NCBI GenBank assembly: GCA_016295615.1 | Contig: JAEDKW010000006.1 | Span: forward strand, 1-30,629 | From: Oscillospiraceae bacterium | Lineage (GTDB): Bacteria > Bacillota > Clostridia > Oscillospirales > Oscillospiraceae | Length of the DNA: 30,629 nucleotides | Direction: 5' to 3' | Shown here: piece after piece, positions 16,185-23,754 of the stretch | Position numbering within the stretch: the stretch's first letter is position 1 | Layout: every line of letters starts with the position of its first letter | Made by a program: the position numbers and the translations under genes | Notes under the pieces: generated by a model | The model's input: only the letters and a program-made list of their open reading frames with translations | What the model was told of the DNA's origin: nothing | Databases searched by the model: none

Positions 16185-16212
16185 GAGCGCGCCAAAAGGC
16201 GCGCTCTTTCAT
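16185..16212 (+). terminator. Bidirectional terminator between the methyltransferase and serpin genes
   Basis: A 9-bp GC-rich stem (GAGCGCGCC with GGCGCGCTC, 16185-16193 and 16198-16206) with an AAAA loop; TTTCATTT follows on plus and CTTTTAT on minus, serving both converging genes. Confidence 0.85.
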
Positions 16213-16221
16213 TTATTTCGG

Positions 16222-17697
16222 TTACTTTACGGTGTTGACCGTGCCGATGAACAGCGGCAGTCCGTCCACGCCCGTGATCATAAAGGCAAACGGGCGGTTG
16301 AGATTCATCTCGATCTCCGGCAGCTCCTCGATCAGCGCAGCAGTCGCATCCGCCGTGATCGCGGTAAAGGCAGCCGCCTCACAGCCGTTTTCATCCACAA
16401 GCACGCGCGCGGCGTGCTGCACGGAGGTGACCGCCGCCGCCTCGTCCAGATCGACGAGCGGGGAAAAGTCCGCCTTTTCGTCGTCAAACACGTCGGTGAC
16501 GCCGAGCCGCTTGAGCGCGTCGATCAGCTGAAGGTCGGAGGAAACGTCAAACTTCGGCACGCTCCAGTGCACCTTGCCGACCTCGAGGCAAACGCCCCTG
16601 TCATAGACCTGCAGACCGCCGACCGCTGCGCCGCTTTCGATCAGGCTCTCAAGCGTCACGCCTTCATCGGGCAGCAGAAAACGCATGGCATTCCCGCTCC
16701 TGAAACGAAGCTCAGCAACGGTGCAGCCGTTTTCAGCATCGCGGAAGAAGCTCAGGGCGTCATCCGTCCTGTGCATGAAGTCGATCTCCTCCTCGGCGCC
16801 GCGGGCATTGGTAAAGCTGTCCCTGCTCGTCGCGCCCTCATGGAACGTATCGCTCCACTGGTCCTTGAAGTAGAGCGTGGAGAGGAGCATAAAGAGCGTT
16901 TCCGGCTTGGTCTCAAACTGCGCCGCCTCGCTCAGAAGCCGGTTCGTGTTCTCATTCACCCACTCCGCGATGGCGCTGTCGGTCTTTCCGTCGCCCATCG
17001 GCGCGCGGTAAACGGAGCTATGGTAGGTGTCGGAGAGCACCGCAAGCGTATCGGGCTTCATCTCATACTTCTCGTTGCCCCAGAGGGAGTTGGCGACCAG
17101 ACACTTCCCGTAAGCCGTCTCGCTGTAAAGATTGCGCCACAGGCTGTCGGCACACTTGCGCGATTGCTCGATGCTGTCAAGGTTGAGCAGGTCAAGGAGC
17201 TGCGCGCGGCTCTCGCCGTCCACCGTCTCAGCCAGCATCGCAAGCGCAAGGTACAGATTCGCAGGCGAATAGATCACGTTCTCGCCGCTGTGCGCGCTGA
17301 AAAGCTGAAGGGCGGTCGCTTTGGTATAATCGAGGAATCCGCCGGTGAACTGTTCGTCCACGCCGTCGCCGCGGAATTCCCTGACCGCGTCCGCATAGGC
17401 GCGGGAACGGGTATCCCAGTCGTCCCAGATTTTCTCCTGCGCCTGCTGGTAAGCCTCCGCGCCCATCTTGTCGTAGTCGATCTGCTCAAATGCCGCCATC
17501 AGCTCCTCCTGGCTCGGCATGTCGGGCAGCTCGGGAAGCCGGGCGGTCACAAGCATGTAATCAGCCAAATACTGCGCAGCCAGCGGATCAGATGTATCGC
17601 TGTTCCGCTCCGGCTGCGCGTTCCGCTCCTCCGCGCCGCAGGCTGCAAGTGAAAACAGCATTGCCGCTGCAAGCAGCAAACCCAGCACTTTTTTCAT
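16222..17697 (-). CDS. Lipoprotein serpin (serine protease inhibitor family)
   Basis: A 491-residue protein with a lipoprotein signal peptide (LAAC, Cys20), a linker/extension (about 21-115) of unknown role, and a serpin core (about 116-491) with ENVIYSPANLYLALAML, NRPFAFMI and the closing LPLFIGTV. The reactive-loop hinge is E436-N-G-C-E-A-A-A-F-T. Counting from Gly438 as P15 puts P1 near Thr452 and P1' at Ala453; small hinge residues P12-P10 (AAA) suggest it can insert and so inhibit, though P9 is Phe. It probably sits on the outer face of the membrane and traps proteases from host, competitors or itself. GGGAGG lies upstream; no own promoter is visible, so it may depend on readthrough from proS. 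Confidence 0.9.
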   Translation of the reverse strand: MKKVLGLLLAAAMLFSLAACGAEERNAQPERNSDTSDPLAAQYLADYMLVTARLPELPDMPSQEELMAAFEQIDYDKMGAEAYQQAQEKIWDDWDTRSRAYADAVREFRGDGVDEQFTGGFLDYTKATALQLFSAHSGENVIYSPANLYLALAMLAETVDGESRAQLLDLLNLDSIEQSRKCADSLWRNLYSETAYGKCLVANSLWGNEKYEMKPDTLAVLSDTYHSSVYRAPMGDGKTDSAIAEWVNENTNRLLSEAAQFETKPETLFMLLSTLYFKDQWSDTFHEGATSRDSFTNARGAEEEIDFMHRTDDALSFFRDAENGCTVAELRFRSGNAMRFLLPDEGVTLESLIESGAAVGGLQVYDRGVCLEVGKVHWSVPKFDVSSDLQLIDALKRLGVTDVFDDEKADFSPLVDLDEAAAVTSVQHAARVLVDENGCEAAAFTAITADATAALIEELPEIEMNLNRPFAFMITGVDGLPLFIGTVNTVK

Positions 17698-17748
17698 GGC
17701 AGATGCCTCCCTTTTCCGGTTTCTGCTCCTTTAGACGCAGCAAACGGA

Positions 17749-17784
17749 AAAAGGTTCCCCGAAAAGCCTTTCGGAGAACCTTTT
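17749..17784 (-). terminator. Terminator of proS
   Basis: Imperfect long hairpin: AAAAGGTTC and CCGAAA pair with TTTCGG and GAACCTTTT around one mismatch. On the minus strand the stem ends in a TTTTT run. It lies in the gap between proS and the serpin gene. Confidence 0.8.
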
Positions 17785-17798
17785 GGAATCTCAAAATC

Positions 17799-19235
17799 TC
17801 AATAGGAAATGCCCCAATAAATGTCGGTCGTACATTCCTTGCCGCAGCAGACGCACCTGCCCTTGGTGCCGGACTGCTCAAGCGGCATGCAGCGGGAAGA
17901 CATGCCGGTCTTTTCCTTCATCGCAAGCTCGCACTCAAGCGCGCCGCACCACTTGGTCCTGATGAAGCCGCCGTGTTCCTTCTGCAGCCTGTCCGCCTCT
18001 TCGACGGTTTCCGCCTCATAGGTGTTGGCGGTCATGTTGTTTCGCGCCTTTTCGTACATCATCCGGTGGACGATGTCAAGCTGCTCCCTGACGGCATCCT
18101 CGAGCTGCTCGAGCTTGACGGTGATCTTTTCGCCGTCGTTTCGGCGGACGAGCACGCACTGACCGGCCTCCATATCGCGCGGACCGCACTCGACACGCAG
18201 GGGCACGCCCTTCATCTCGTACTGCGCGCACTTCCAGCCCATAGAGTTGTCGCTGTCGTCCATCCTGACGCGCAGCCCTGCCTCTTCGAGACGCGCGCGC
18301 AGCTTCTCGGCATTTTCAAGGACGCCTGCCTTGTGCTGCGCGATGGGCAGGACGATGACCTGGATCGGCGCGATCTTCGGGGGCAGAACCAGACCGTTGT
18401 TGTCGCCGTGCGTCATGATAACGGCGCCGATCATACGGGTGGTGGAGCCCCAGGAGGTCTGGAACGGGTACTGAAGCTTATTGTCGCGCCCGGCGAAGGT
18501 CACATCGTAAGCGCGGGAAAACTTATCGCCGAAGTAGTGGGAGGTCGCGCCCTGGAGGGACTTGCGGTCCTTCATCATGCACTCAACGGTATAGGTCGCT
18601 TCGGCGCCGGCGAACTTCTCCTTTTCGGTCTTGCGGCCGCGGACGACGGGAATGGCAAGGACGTTTTCAAAGAAGTCGGCGTAGCAGCCCAGCTGCTGCT
18701 CGGTCTCAGCCTGTGCCTCCTCGGCGGTTTCGTGGATGGTGTGTCCCTCCTGCCACCAGAACTCACGCGAGCGCAGGAAAGGCCGCGTGGTCTTTTCCCA
18801 GCGAATGACGGAGCACCACTGGTTGTAGAGCATCGGCAGCTCGCGGTAGGAGTGCAGCACATTGTGCCAGTGGTCGCAGAACATGGTCTCGGATGTGGGT
18901 CGGAAGGCAAGACGCTCCTCCAGCTTCTCGCTGCCGCCCATGGTCACCCATGCGACCTCAGGGGCAAAGCCGTTGACCAGCTCGCCCTCCTTCTTCAGAA
19001 GGCTCTCGGGGATCAGAACGGGCATTGCAACATTGACGTGACCGGTCTTTTTGAACATGCCGTCCATGATGTTCTGAATATTCTCCCAAATGGCATAGCC
19101 ATAGGGACGCAGAATGGTAAAGCCCTTTACGGAGGAATACTCCACCAGCTCCGCCTTGCGGCAGATGTCGGTATACCACTGTGCAAAGTCGACCTCCATA
19201 TCGGTGATCTGTTCCACTCTCTTATCCTGTGCCAT
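17799..19235 (-). CDS. proS: Prolyl-tRNA synthetase, short archaeal/eukaryotic-like type
   Basis: A 478-residue class II synthetase that charges tRNA(Pro). The N-terminus (DFAQWYTDICRKAELVEYSSVKG), RPTSETMFCDHW (motif 2 region around 115-125), the Cys-rich end GRCVCCGKEC with likely zinc ligands, and the C-terminal tyrosine in WGISY identify the archaeal-like group (ProS type 3). This form lacks the INS editing domain that long bacterial ProRS use against Ala-tRNA(Pro). The start follows AAGGGAG; the leader is only about 33 bases, too short for a T-box. A separate YbaK-type deacylase gene (24869-25345) lies in this window. Confidence 0.95.
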   Translation of the reverse strand: MAQDKRVEQITDMEVDFAQWYTDICRKAELVEYSSVKGFTILRPYGYAIWENIQNIMDGMFKKTGHVNVAMPVLIPESLLKKEGELVNGFAPEVAWVTMGGSEKLEERLAFRPTSETMFCDHWHNVLHSYRELPMLYNQWCSVIRWEKTTRPFLRSREFWWQEGHTIHETAEEAQAETEQQLGCYADFFENVLAIPVVRGRKTEKEKFAGAEATYTVECMMKDRKSLQGATSHYFGDKFSRAYDVTFAGRDNKLQYPFQTSWGSTTRMIGAVIMTHGDNNGLVLPPKIAPIQVIVLPIAQHKAGVLENAEKLRARLEEAGLRVRMDDSDNSMGWKCAQYEMKGVPLRVECGPRDMEAGQCVLVRRNDGEKITVKLEQLEDAVREQLDIVHRMMYEKARNNMTANTYEAETVEEADRLQKEHGGFIRTKWCGALECELAMKEKTGMSSRCMPLEQSGTKGRCVCCGKECTTDIYWGISY

Positions 19236-19274
19236 TTCTGTTTTCTCCCTTTCCGGTTAGATTCCCGAATCAGT
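19236..19274 (-). other. Short proS leader
   Basis: The region from the -10 to the ATG holds only a ribosome site (AAGGGAG). No T-box antiterminator or specifier fits. Confidence 0.6.
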
Positions 19275-19303
19275 ATTGTATTGGTTTTTTGCTGCCTTGT
19301 CAA
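19275..19303 (-). promoter_or_regulatory. SigA promoter of proS
   Basis: On the minus strand TTGACA (19298-19303), 17 bases, TACAAT (19275-19280): a near-ideal promoter, start expected near 19268. Confidence 0.88.
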
Positions 19304-19328
19304 GAGTTTGCCCGAATCGTCCCTTTTT

Positions 19329-19377
19329 CTCCGCTGCCGCCGGAGTTTTGCACCGTCGGTTTCCCCGACGCTTTTTG
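19329..19377 (+). other. Two terminator-like hairpins on the plus strand
   Basis: CTCCG/CGGAG (19329-19333 with 19341-19345) is followed by TTTT, and CGTCGG/CCGACG (19354-19359 with 19365-19370) by CTTTTTG. No plus-strand gene precedes them. They could stop antisense transcription entering from the proS promoter region; this is a guess. Confidence 0.35.
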
Positions 19378-19425
19378 TTGGTGCCCGTTCGAGCGTATGA
19401 TATAAGAGGATCAACGTCTTGAATT

Positions 19426-19455
19426 TTGACGAAGTATTTTGAAAACAGATACAAT
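19426..19455 (+). promoter_or_regulatory. SigA-like promoter with no gene behind it
   Basis: TTGACG (19426-19431), 18 bases, TACAAT (19450-19455). The expected start is near 19462. No open frame follows before the convergent kinase gene. Confidence 0.55.
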
Positions 19456-19461
19456 GTGGTT

Positions 19462-19556
19462 GTATGGGATGCGCCCGGGCATGCCGCTTCATGCCCGGGC
19501 GAGTTTTCCTTCAGCCTGATGGAAAAAGGGAAAGTCACGGGGACTTTCCCTTTTTG
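19462..19556 (+). ncRNA. Candidate small RNA of about 95 bases
   Basis: It would begin at the promoter 19426-19455, contain an 11-bp GC-rich hairpin (CGCCCGGGCAT with ATGCCCGGGCG, 19472-19482 and 19491-19501), a U/C-rich linker with TTTTCCTTC, and end in a perfect 14-bp hairpin (19523-19536 with 19542-19555) whose 3' arm ends in TTTTT. The second hairpin also serves the opposite-strand kinase gene as a terminator, which is a simpler reason for its presence. No conserved RNA family recognised. Confidence 0.4.
19523..19555 (-). terminator. Terminator of the VanRS-like operon
   Basis: A 14-bp perfect stem (AAAAAGGGAAAGTC with GACTTTCCCTTTTT) and 5-base loop, two bases after the kinase stop. Symmetric A/T flanks make it work in both directions. 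Confidence 0.85.
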
Positions 19557-21419
19557 TTATTGCGTTGCGGGTAGCCGCAGCGTCACTTTGAACAGATCGC
19601 CGTCAATACTCAGTGTCATCGTTCCTCCCTGCAGCTCGCAGAGGCTGCGCGTGATGGAAAGTCCGAGACCGTTTCCCTCGGTCGTACGGGAGCTGTCGCC
19701 GCGCACGAAACGCTCCATCAGCTCCTCCGCCGGTATATTGAGTGCGGCGCGGGACACGTTTTTGAACGTCAGCACCGCTTCCTTCCCCTGCTCCTCCAGT
19801 GAAATATACACGCGTGTGCCGCTTTGCGCATACTTGCAGATGTTGGACATGAGGTTGTCCATCATGCGCCACATGAGGCTGCCGTCCACATAGCAGAAAA
19901 GCTCCTTTTCCGGCTTCGAGACCAGCAGACTCAGCCCCGCTTCGCCAAGACGCTCGCTGTATTCCCCCGCCGCCTGCTGCAAAAGCTCGTTCATGCTGCA
20001 TCGTGAGCGGTTCACCGCAAGATTTCCGGTGGACGCCTTCGATGCCTCGACCAGATCCTCCGTCAGCTTCTTGAGCTTAAAGGACTGACGCTTGAGAACG
20101 TCCAGATACTCCTTTTCCTGCTCCGGCGTATGCTCACGCTGCAGCAGATCCACATAATTGATGATGGAGGTCAGCGGCGTTTTGATGTCGTGGGAGACAT
20201 TCGTAATGAGCTCCGTCTTGAGCCGCTCGCTCTTGAGCTGCTTTTCCACCGCAAGGCTCATCCCCTCCCCCACGGAGTTCAAATTCTCCGCGTGGCGCTT
20301 AAAATCCCAGTACATGTGCTTTGTCGGGATCTTCGTTTCAAAGTCACCCGCGGCAAGTGCGGCGCCGCCCTTTTGCAGTCTGCGCAGCTGCATCGCCGCC
20401 GCGCAGGTCAGCAGGGACACAAGCAGCGCAACGAGGATCGCAAGCCCCACCGCGTTGCTGCTGCACAGCGCAAACACAAAAAGCCACAGCACGAGGCTGC
20501 CCAGCGCGGTCTTCCACACAAGCGGGATGCCGCGCAGGATGTCCAGCAGCAGCTTACCGAAAGCCGCAAGGGTGCGCAGGCAGAATTTCAAAATCCTCCA
20601 GCAAAGCTTCAGCGCATAAAAGATCAGCGTGTTGCGCCACCATGTCCCGAGCTTGACACGCACGCACAGAGACATCCACGCCGCAAGCACAAGCGCCGTG
20701 CACAGCGCGATGCAGGCAAGACCTGCAAGGCACACCGGCGGAAGATAAAGCCGCGACGACTCCACCATATCAATGCCTATCGCGCACAGTCCCGCAAATG
20801 CCATGCCCAGAAGAAAAAGATAGAGGTCAAACGGGATCTTCTCCGGCCATGACGGCGCAAGCGTACCGTCCTCCTTTCGCCCGCTTGCGCGGGACAGGAA
20901 GAGAACAAGGAAAAGAAATACCAGCAGCGACGCAATGCACGCGCCGGCGGCAAAATTGCCCCAGTCACAAATGACGCCGTAGAACCATGCCGCCCAGTAC
21001 AGATCGTCATGCGCGGCAAGCTCGCGCGTCATATAGCTTTCCACGGTTTCGCCGTCCTCGAAATATAAGGGGGAGTGTGCACAGATAAAGATATCCCCCT
21101 CCTTTACATTTGAGTAGATGACGCTATCGTCCGAGCCGCGCAGGACAAAGCGGTAGCTGCTCTCGGCGTTGTCCGCAGGATACGCTTGCGCCAGCAGCTC
21201 CGCACCGAAATTCTCATAGTACCCCGCCACACCGTATGCTTCCTGCGTCACAACGCTGCGGCAGATCGAGGACTGCTCAAACGGCTTGCCCTTCTCCCAG
21301 CTTTCCCCATACCGCATACCGGCGGAAAATGCGCTGAATACCAGCAGCGCCACCGTCACGACCGCAAGAAAAAACGCCGCGGTCTTGACCCAAAAGTGAT
21401 ACATCCACGCTTTTTTCAC
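19557..21419 (-). CDS. Sensor histidine kinase, VanS-like, with many membrane segments
   Basis: A 620-residue kinase. TM1 (13-33), a roughly 110-residue outer domain, then about five or six further hydrophobic segments (155-175, 196-218, 226-252, 263-290 weaker, 304-320, 322-342), a HAMP-like stretch (343-375), the phospho-acceptor His410 in NVSHDIKTPL, and an ATPase domain with NLMSNICKY and GNGLGLSI. The start is GTG, chosen because it overlaps the regulator's stop (GTGA) and GGAGG lies 7 bases ahead; ATG 21404 is the alternative. The signal sensed is unknown. The multi-TM input is larger than in simple VanS and may sense a membrane or envelope cue. Confidence 0.85.
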   Translation of the reverse strand: MKKAWMYHFWVKTAAFFLAVVTVALLVFSAFSAGMRYGESWEKGKPFEQSSICRSVVTQEAYGVAGYYENFGAELLAQAYPADNAESSYRFVLRGSDDSVIYSNVKEGDIFICAHSPLYFEDGETVESYMTRELAAHDDLYWAAWFYGVICDWGNFAAGACIASLLVFLFLVLFLSRASGRKEDGTLAPSWPEKIPFDLYLFLLGMAFAGLCAIGIDMVESSRLYLPPVCLAGLACIALCTALVLAAWMSLCVRVKLGTWWRNTLIFYALKLCWRILKFCLRTLAAFGKLLLDILRGIPLVWKTALGSLVLWLFVFALCSSNAVGLAILVALLVSLLTCAAAMQLRRLQKGGAALAAGDFETKIPTKHMYWDFKRHAENLNSVGEGMSLAVEKQLKSERLKTELITNVSHDIKTPLTSIINYVDLLQREHTPEQEKEYLDVLKRQSFKLKKLTEDLVEASKASTGNLAVNRSRCSMNELLQQAAGEYSERLGEAGLSLLVSKPEKELFCYVDGSLMWRMMDNLMSNICKYAQSGTRVYISLEEQGKEAVLTFKNVSRAALNIPAEELMERFVRGDSSRTTEGNGLGLSITRSLCELQGGTMTLSIDGDLFKVTLRLPATQ

Positions 21420-22114
21420 ACTCTGTCCTCCATCTTATACCCAAGTCCCCACACGACCTTCAGGTAGCGCGGCTCGGAGGGATTGATCTCGATCTTCTGT
21501 CTCAGGTGGCGGATATGGACGCTGACCGAGGTTTCCGCGCCGAGGGAATCCTCTTTCCACACCAGCTCGTAGATCTGCGCCGAGGAATAGATATGCCCCG
21601 GATTTTTCATCAGGAGATGCAGAATGTTGTACTCGATCGGCGTGAGGGCGACGCTCTCGCCGTCGACCGTGACGCGCTTGCTCTCCTCGTCGAGTGTAAC
21701 GGTGCCGACCGTATAGATGTTCGGCTTTGCCTGCTCCGGCTTTGCGCCGAGCTGCGTGTAGCGCCGCAGCTGTGAACGGACGCGCGCAAGCACCTCCACG
21801 GGGTCAAAGGGCTTGGTGATATAGTCGTCTGCGCCGACGTTGAGCCCGAGCACCTTGTCGCTGCTTTCTCCCTTGGCGGTGAGCAGAATGATGGGGATAT
21901 TGCTCACCTCGCGCAGCCGCGCGGTCGCCGCGATGCCGTCCAGCTGCGGCATCATGACGTCCATCAGGATCAGATGTATCTCGTTTTCTTCGACGGTCCT
22001 GAGCGCATCGTTCCCGTTATACGCCTCGAAAAGCCGGTAATCGCCGCCGGAGAGGTAAATTTTCAGTGCGCTGACGATGTCCTTTTCGTCGTCGCAGATC
22101 AGGATGTTATACAT
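21416..22114 (-). CDS. OmpR-family response regulator, VanR-like
   Basis: A 232-residue regulator: receiver domain with ICDDE, phospho-acceptor Asp52 in LMDVMMP, Lys in YITKPF, and a winged-helix output domain (about 135-230) with LTPIEYNILHLL and TSVSVHIRHLRQKI. It most resembles VanR/PhoB-type regulators common in Clostridia. Its stop overlaps the kinase start. GAGGTGAG precedes the ATG. Repeated TTAAG boxes upstream suggest it activates its own operon and perhaps the divergent glycosyltransferase. Confidence 0.9.
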   Translation of the reverse strand: MYNILICDDEKDIVSALKIYLSGGDYRLFEAYNGNDALRTVEENEIHLILMDVMMPQLDGIAATARLREVSNIPIILLTAKGESSDKVLGLNVGADDYITKPFDPVEVLARVRSQLRRYTQLGAKPEQAKPNIYTVGTVTLDEESKRVTVDGESVALTPIEYNILHLLMKNPGHIYSSAQIYELVWKEDSLGAETSVSVHIRHLRQKIEINPSEPRYLKVVWGLGYKMEDRV

Positions 22115-22136
22115 GGTCTTCTCACCTCACGGTTTT

Positions 22137-22142
22137 ATTGTA
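22137..22142 (-). promoter_or_regulatory. -10 element of the VanRS-like operon
   Basis: On the minus strand TACAAT at 22137-22142. The matching -35 position (about 22160-22165, TGTTTT) is poor, which fits a promoter that needs an activator. Confidence 0.55.
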
Positions 22143-22171
22143 GCAAGGGAAGGCAAAGAAAAACAGAGGAA

Positions 22172-22240
22172 ATTTCTTAAGCTTTTTTTAAGCTTTGATA
22201 TTAGGAAATTCTTAAGAAAAAGCACAGGTCCCTGTTAAGA
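22172..22240. promoter_or_regulatory. Repeated TTAAG boxes, likely regulator binding sites
   Basis: TTAAGC occurs at 22177-22182 and again 11 bases on at 22188-22193, the spacing of OmpR/PhoB-family dimers. TTAAGA follows at 22212-22217 (centre of the palindrome TTCTTAAGAA, 22209-22218) and 22235-22240. They lie between two divergent genes. A TATGCT at 22250-22255 could be the plus-strand -10, with a poor -35. Confidence 0.6.
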
Positions 22241-22286
22241 TTTCTTTGCTATGCTCCGCTTATTCCAAGGAAAGGCGGAACAACAA

Positions 22287-23492
22287 ATGCTGCTTCGTGT
22301 CGCTGCGGCGCTCACCTTTGCGCTGAAATTATTCTCTCTTTACTTCATCATCGTGGCGCTTTTCGCGCTGAAAAAGCGAACGCCCGGCGAACACGCCGCT
22401 GCGAAAACACGCTTTGCCTGTCTCATCCCCGCGCGCAACGAAGAAGCCGTCATCGCCGCGCTGGTGGAAAGCCTGCATGCGCAGAACTATCCCGCCGCGC
22501 TGTTCGACGTCTATGTCATTCCCAACAACTGCACCGACCGCACCGAGGAGCTTGCACGCGCGTCCGGCGCAAAGATCCTGCGCTGCTTTGAAGCGGTCCG
22601 CTGCAAGGGAGACGCGCTGCACGAAGCGGTGCAGGCGCTGCTTCCGCGCGGCTACGACGCATTTTGCGTGTTTGACGCGGACAACGTCGTCCACCCCGAT
22701 TTTCTTGCGCGCATGAACGATGCCATCACGGCCGGCGCGCGCGTGGTAAAAGGGCGCATTGCCGCCAAAAACCCGGAGCAAAGCGGCGTCAGCGGCTGCT
22801 ACGCCGTGTATCACAAAATCTTCAATCATCTGTTCAATCAGGCGCGTGAAAACCTCCGTCTCTCCGCGCGGCTGGTCGGCACAGGCTTTGCCGTGCACCG
22901 TTCTCTTTTGCAGCAGCTTGGCGGCTGGAACACGGAAACCATGACAGAGGATGCGGAATTTGCCGCGCAGTGCGCGCTGCTTGGCGAGCGCGTGTGGTAC
23001 GCGCCGCAGGCGGTCACTTACGACGAGGCGCCCGCGACCTTTGCGCTGTCGCTGCGGCAAAGGCTTCGCTGGTGCGCGGGCATCATGGAAAACGCCCGGC
23101 GCAGCGCGCTGCCGCTCATTCGGGAGCTTGGGACCGTCACCGCACCGCTGGCGCTTGACGAGCTGCTGCTCCTGCTCGCGCCCTATGCCCAGATCCTCGG
23201 CATCGTGTTATTCCCGCTGACCTTGCTTTGTGCGCTGAAGCTCGGTATTTCGCCGCTGCTGCCCGGCGCAGGCGCAGCGGCTTCGTTCCTCTGCCTTTTC
23301 CTCGCCGCAGCGTTTATCATGAAGCGGGAGCACTGCCCCTGCCTGCGTACCGCGCTGCTGTTTCCGCTGTTCATGCTCTCGTGGCTGCCGCTGCAGATCG
23401 CCGCGCTTTTCTGCCGCCAGAAAAGCTGGCAGGTCATCCCGCACACCGGCGCCGCAGCCGGCAGGGCGCAGCGCGCCGTCTTGTCCCGGTAA
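22287..23492 (+). CDS. Processive family-2 glycosyltransferase, membrane-bound
   Basis: A 401-residue protein: TM1 (about 8-28), a GT2 domain (40-280) with LIPARNEE, the UDP-sugar DAD motif (130-132), TED (220-222, catalytic base region) and QRLRW (258-262), then three or four C-terminal TM segments. D-DxD-TED-QxxRW is the mark of processive synthases such as cellulose, hyaluronan or poly-GlcNAc synthases. No partner genes for a named polymer are nearby, so the product is unknown. The frame is open from ATG 22251, but GGAAAGGCGG lies 8 bases before ATG 22287 and the earlier ATG overlaps a possible -10. Confidence 0.85.
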   Translation: MLLRVAAALTFALKLFSLYFIIVALFALKKRTPGEHAAAKTRFACLIPARNEEAVIAALVESLHAQNYPAALFDVYVIPNNCTDRTEELARASGAKILRCFEAVRCKGDALHEAVQALLPRGYDAFCVFDADNVVHPDFLARMNDAITAGARVVKGRIAAKNPEQSGVSGCYAVYHKIFNHLFNQARENLRLSARLVGTGFAVHRSLLQQLGGWNTETMTEDAEFAAQCALLGERVWYAPQAVTYDEAPATFALSLRQRLRWCAGIMENARRSALPLIRELGTVTAPLALDELLLLLAPYAQILGIVLFPLTLLCALKLGISPLLPGAGAAASFLCLFLAAAFIMKREHCPCLRTALLFPLFMLSWLPLQIAALFCRQKSWQVIPHTGAAAGRAQRAVLSR

Positions 23493-23503
23493 GTCCTGTC
23501 AAC

Positions 23504-23546
23504 AGGCGGGCATGCCCTTCGGCATGCCCGCCTCGTCTGTTTTTTC
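23504..23546 (+). terminator. Terminator of the glycosyltransferase gene
   Basis: A perfect 13-bp GC-rich stem (23504-23516 with 23521-23533) with a CTTC tetraloop, then CGTCTG and TTTTTT. It may also end the minus-strand unit that finishes at 23578, although the minus strand has no clear T-run. Confidence 0.9.
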
Positions 23547-23577
23547 TGTTTTTGGCGGCATGCACGGCGCCCCGCCT

Positions 23578-23736
23578 TTACTTCCGCCGGTGCATCAAGG
23601 TACGGAGCAGACCTTCCGCCATGCGCGCAAGAGCGCGCACATCGCAGGAAATTGCGGCAAAGCCTTGCGCATTTCCACTCTGCACGCCGACATACAGCGT
23701 CTTTTCTTCGCTGTCTTTCGCGGTATGGAGCTTCAT
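23578..23736 (-). CDS. Small 52-residue protein of unknown function
   Basis: A short frame (MKLHTAKDSEEKTLYVGVQ at the start, ending MHRRK) 18 bases after yhaO, with a GGAG/AGG-rich site before its ATG. It has a plausible small alpha/beta make-up: a strand-rich first half and an amphipathic helix (about 32-48). It resembles, only loosely, small clostridial domain-of-unknown-function proteins. Without a search it stays a hypothetical; coding by chance is possible. Confidence 0.5.
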   Translation of the reverse strand: MKLHTAKDSEEKTLYVGVQSGNAQGFAAISCDVRALARMAEGLLRTLMHRRK

Positions 23737-23754
23737 CCTGCTCCGCCCCCACTT

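Noticed and set aside
19236..19303. Possible T-box leader of proS
   Set aside because: The promoter is about 40 bases from the start codon; a T-box needs some 200 bases.
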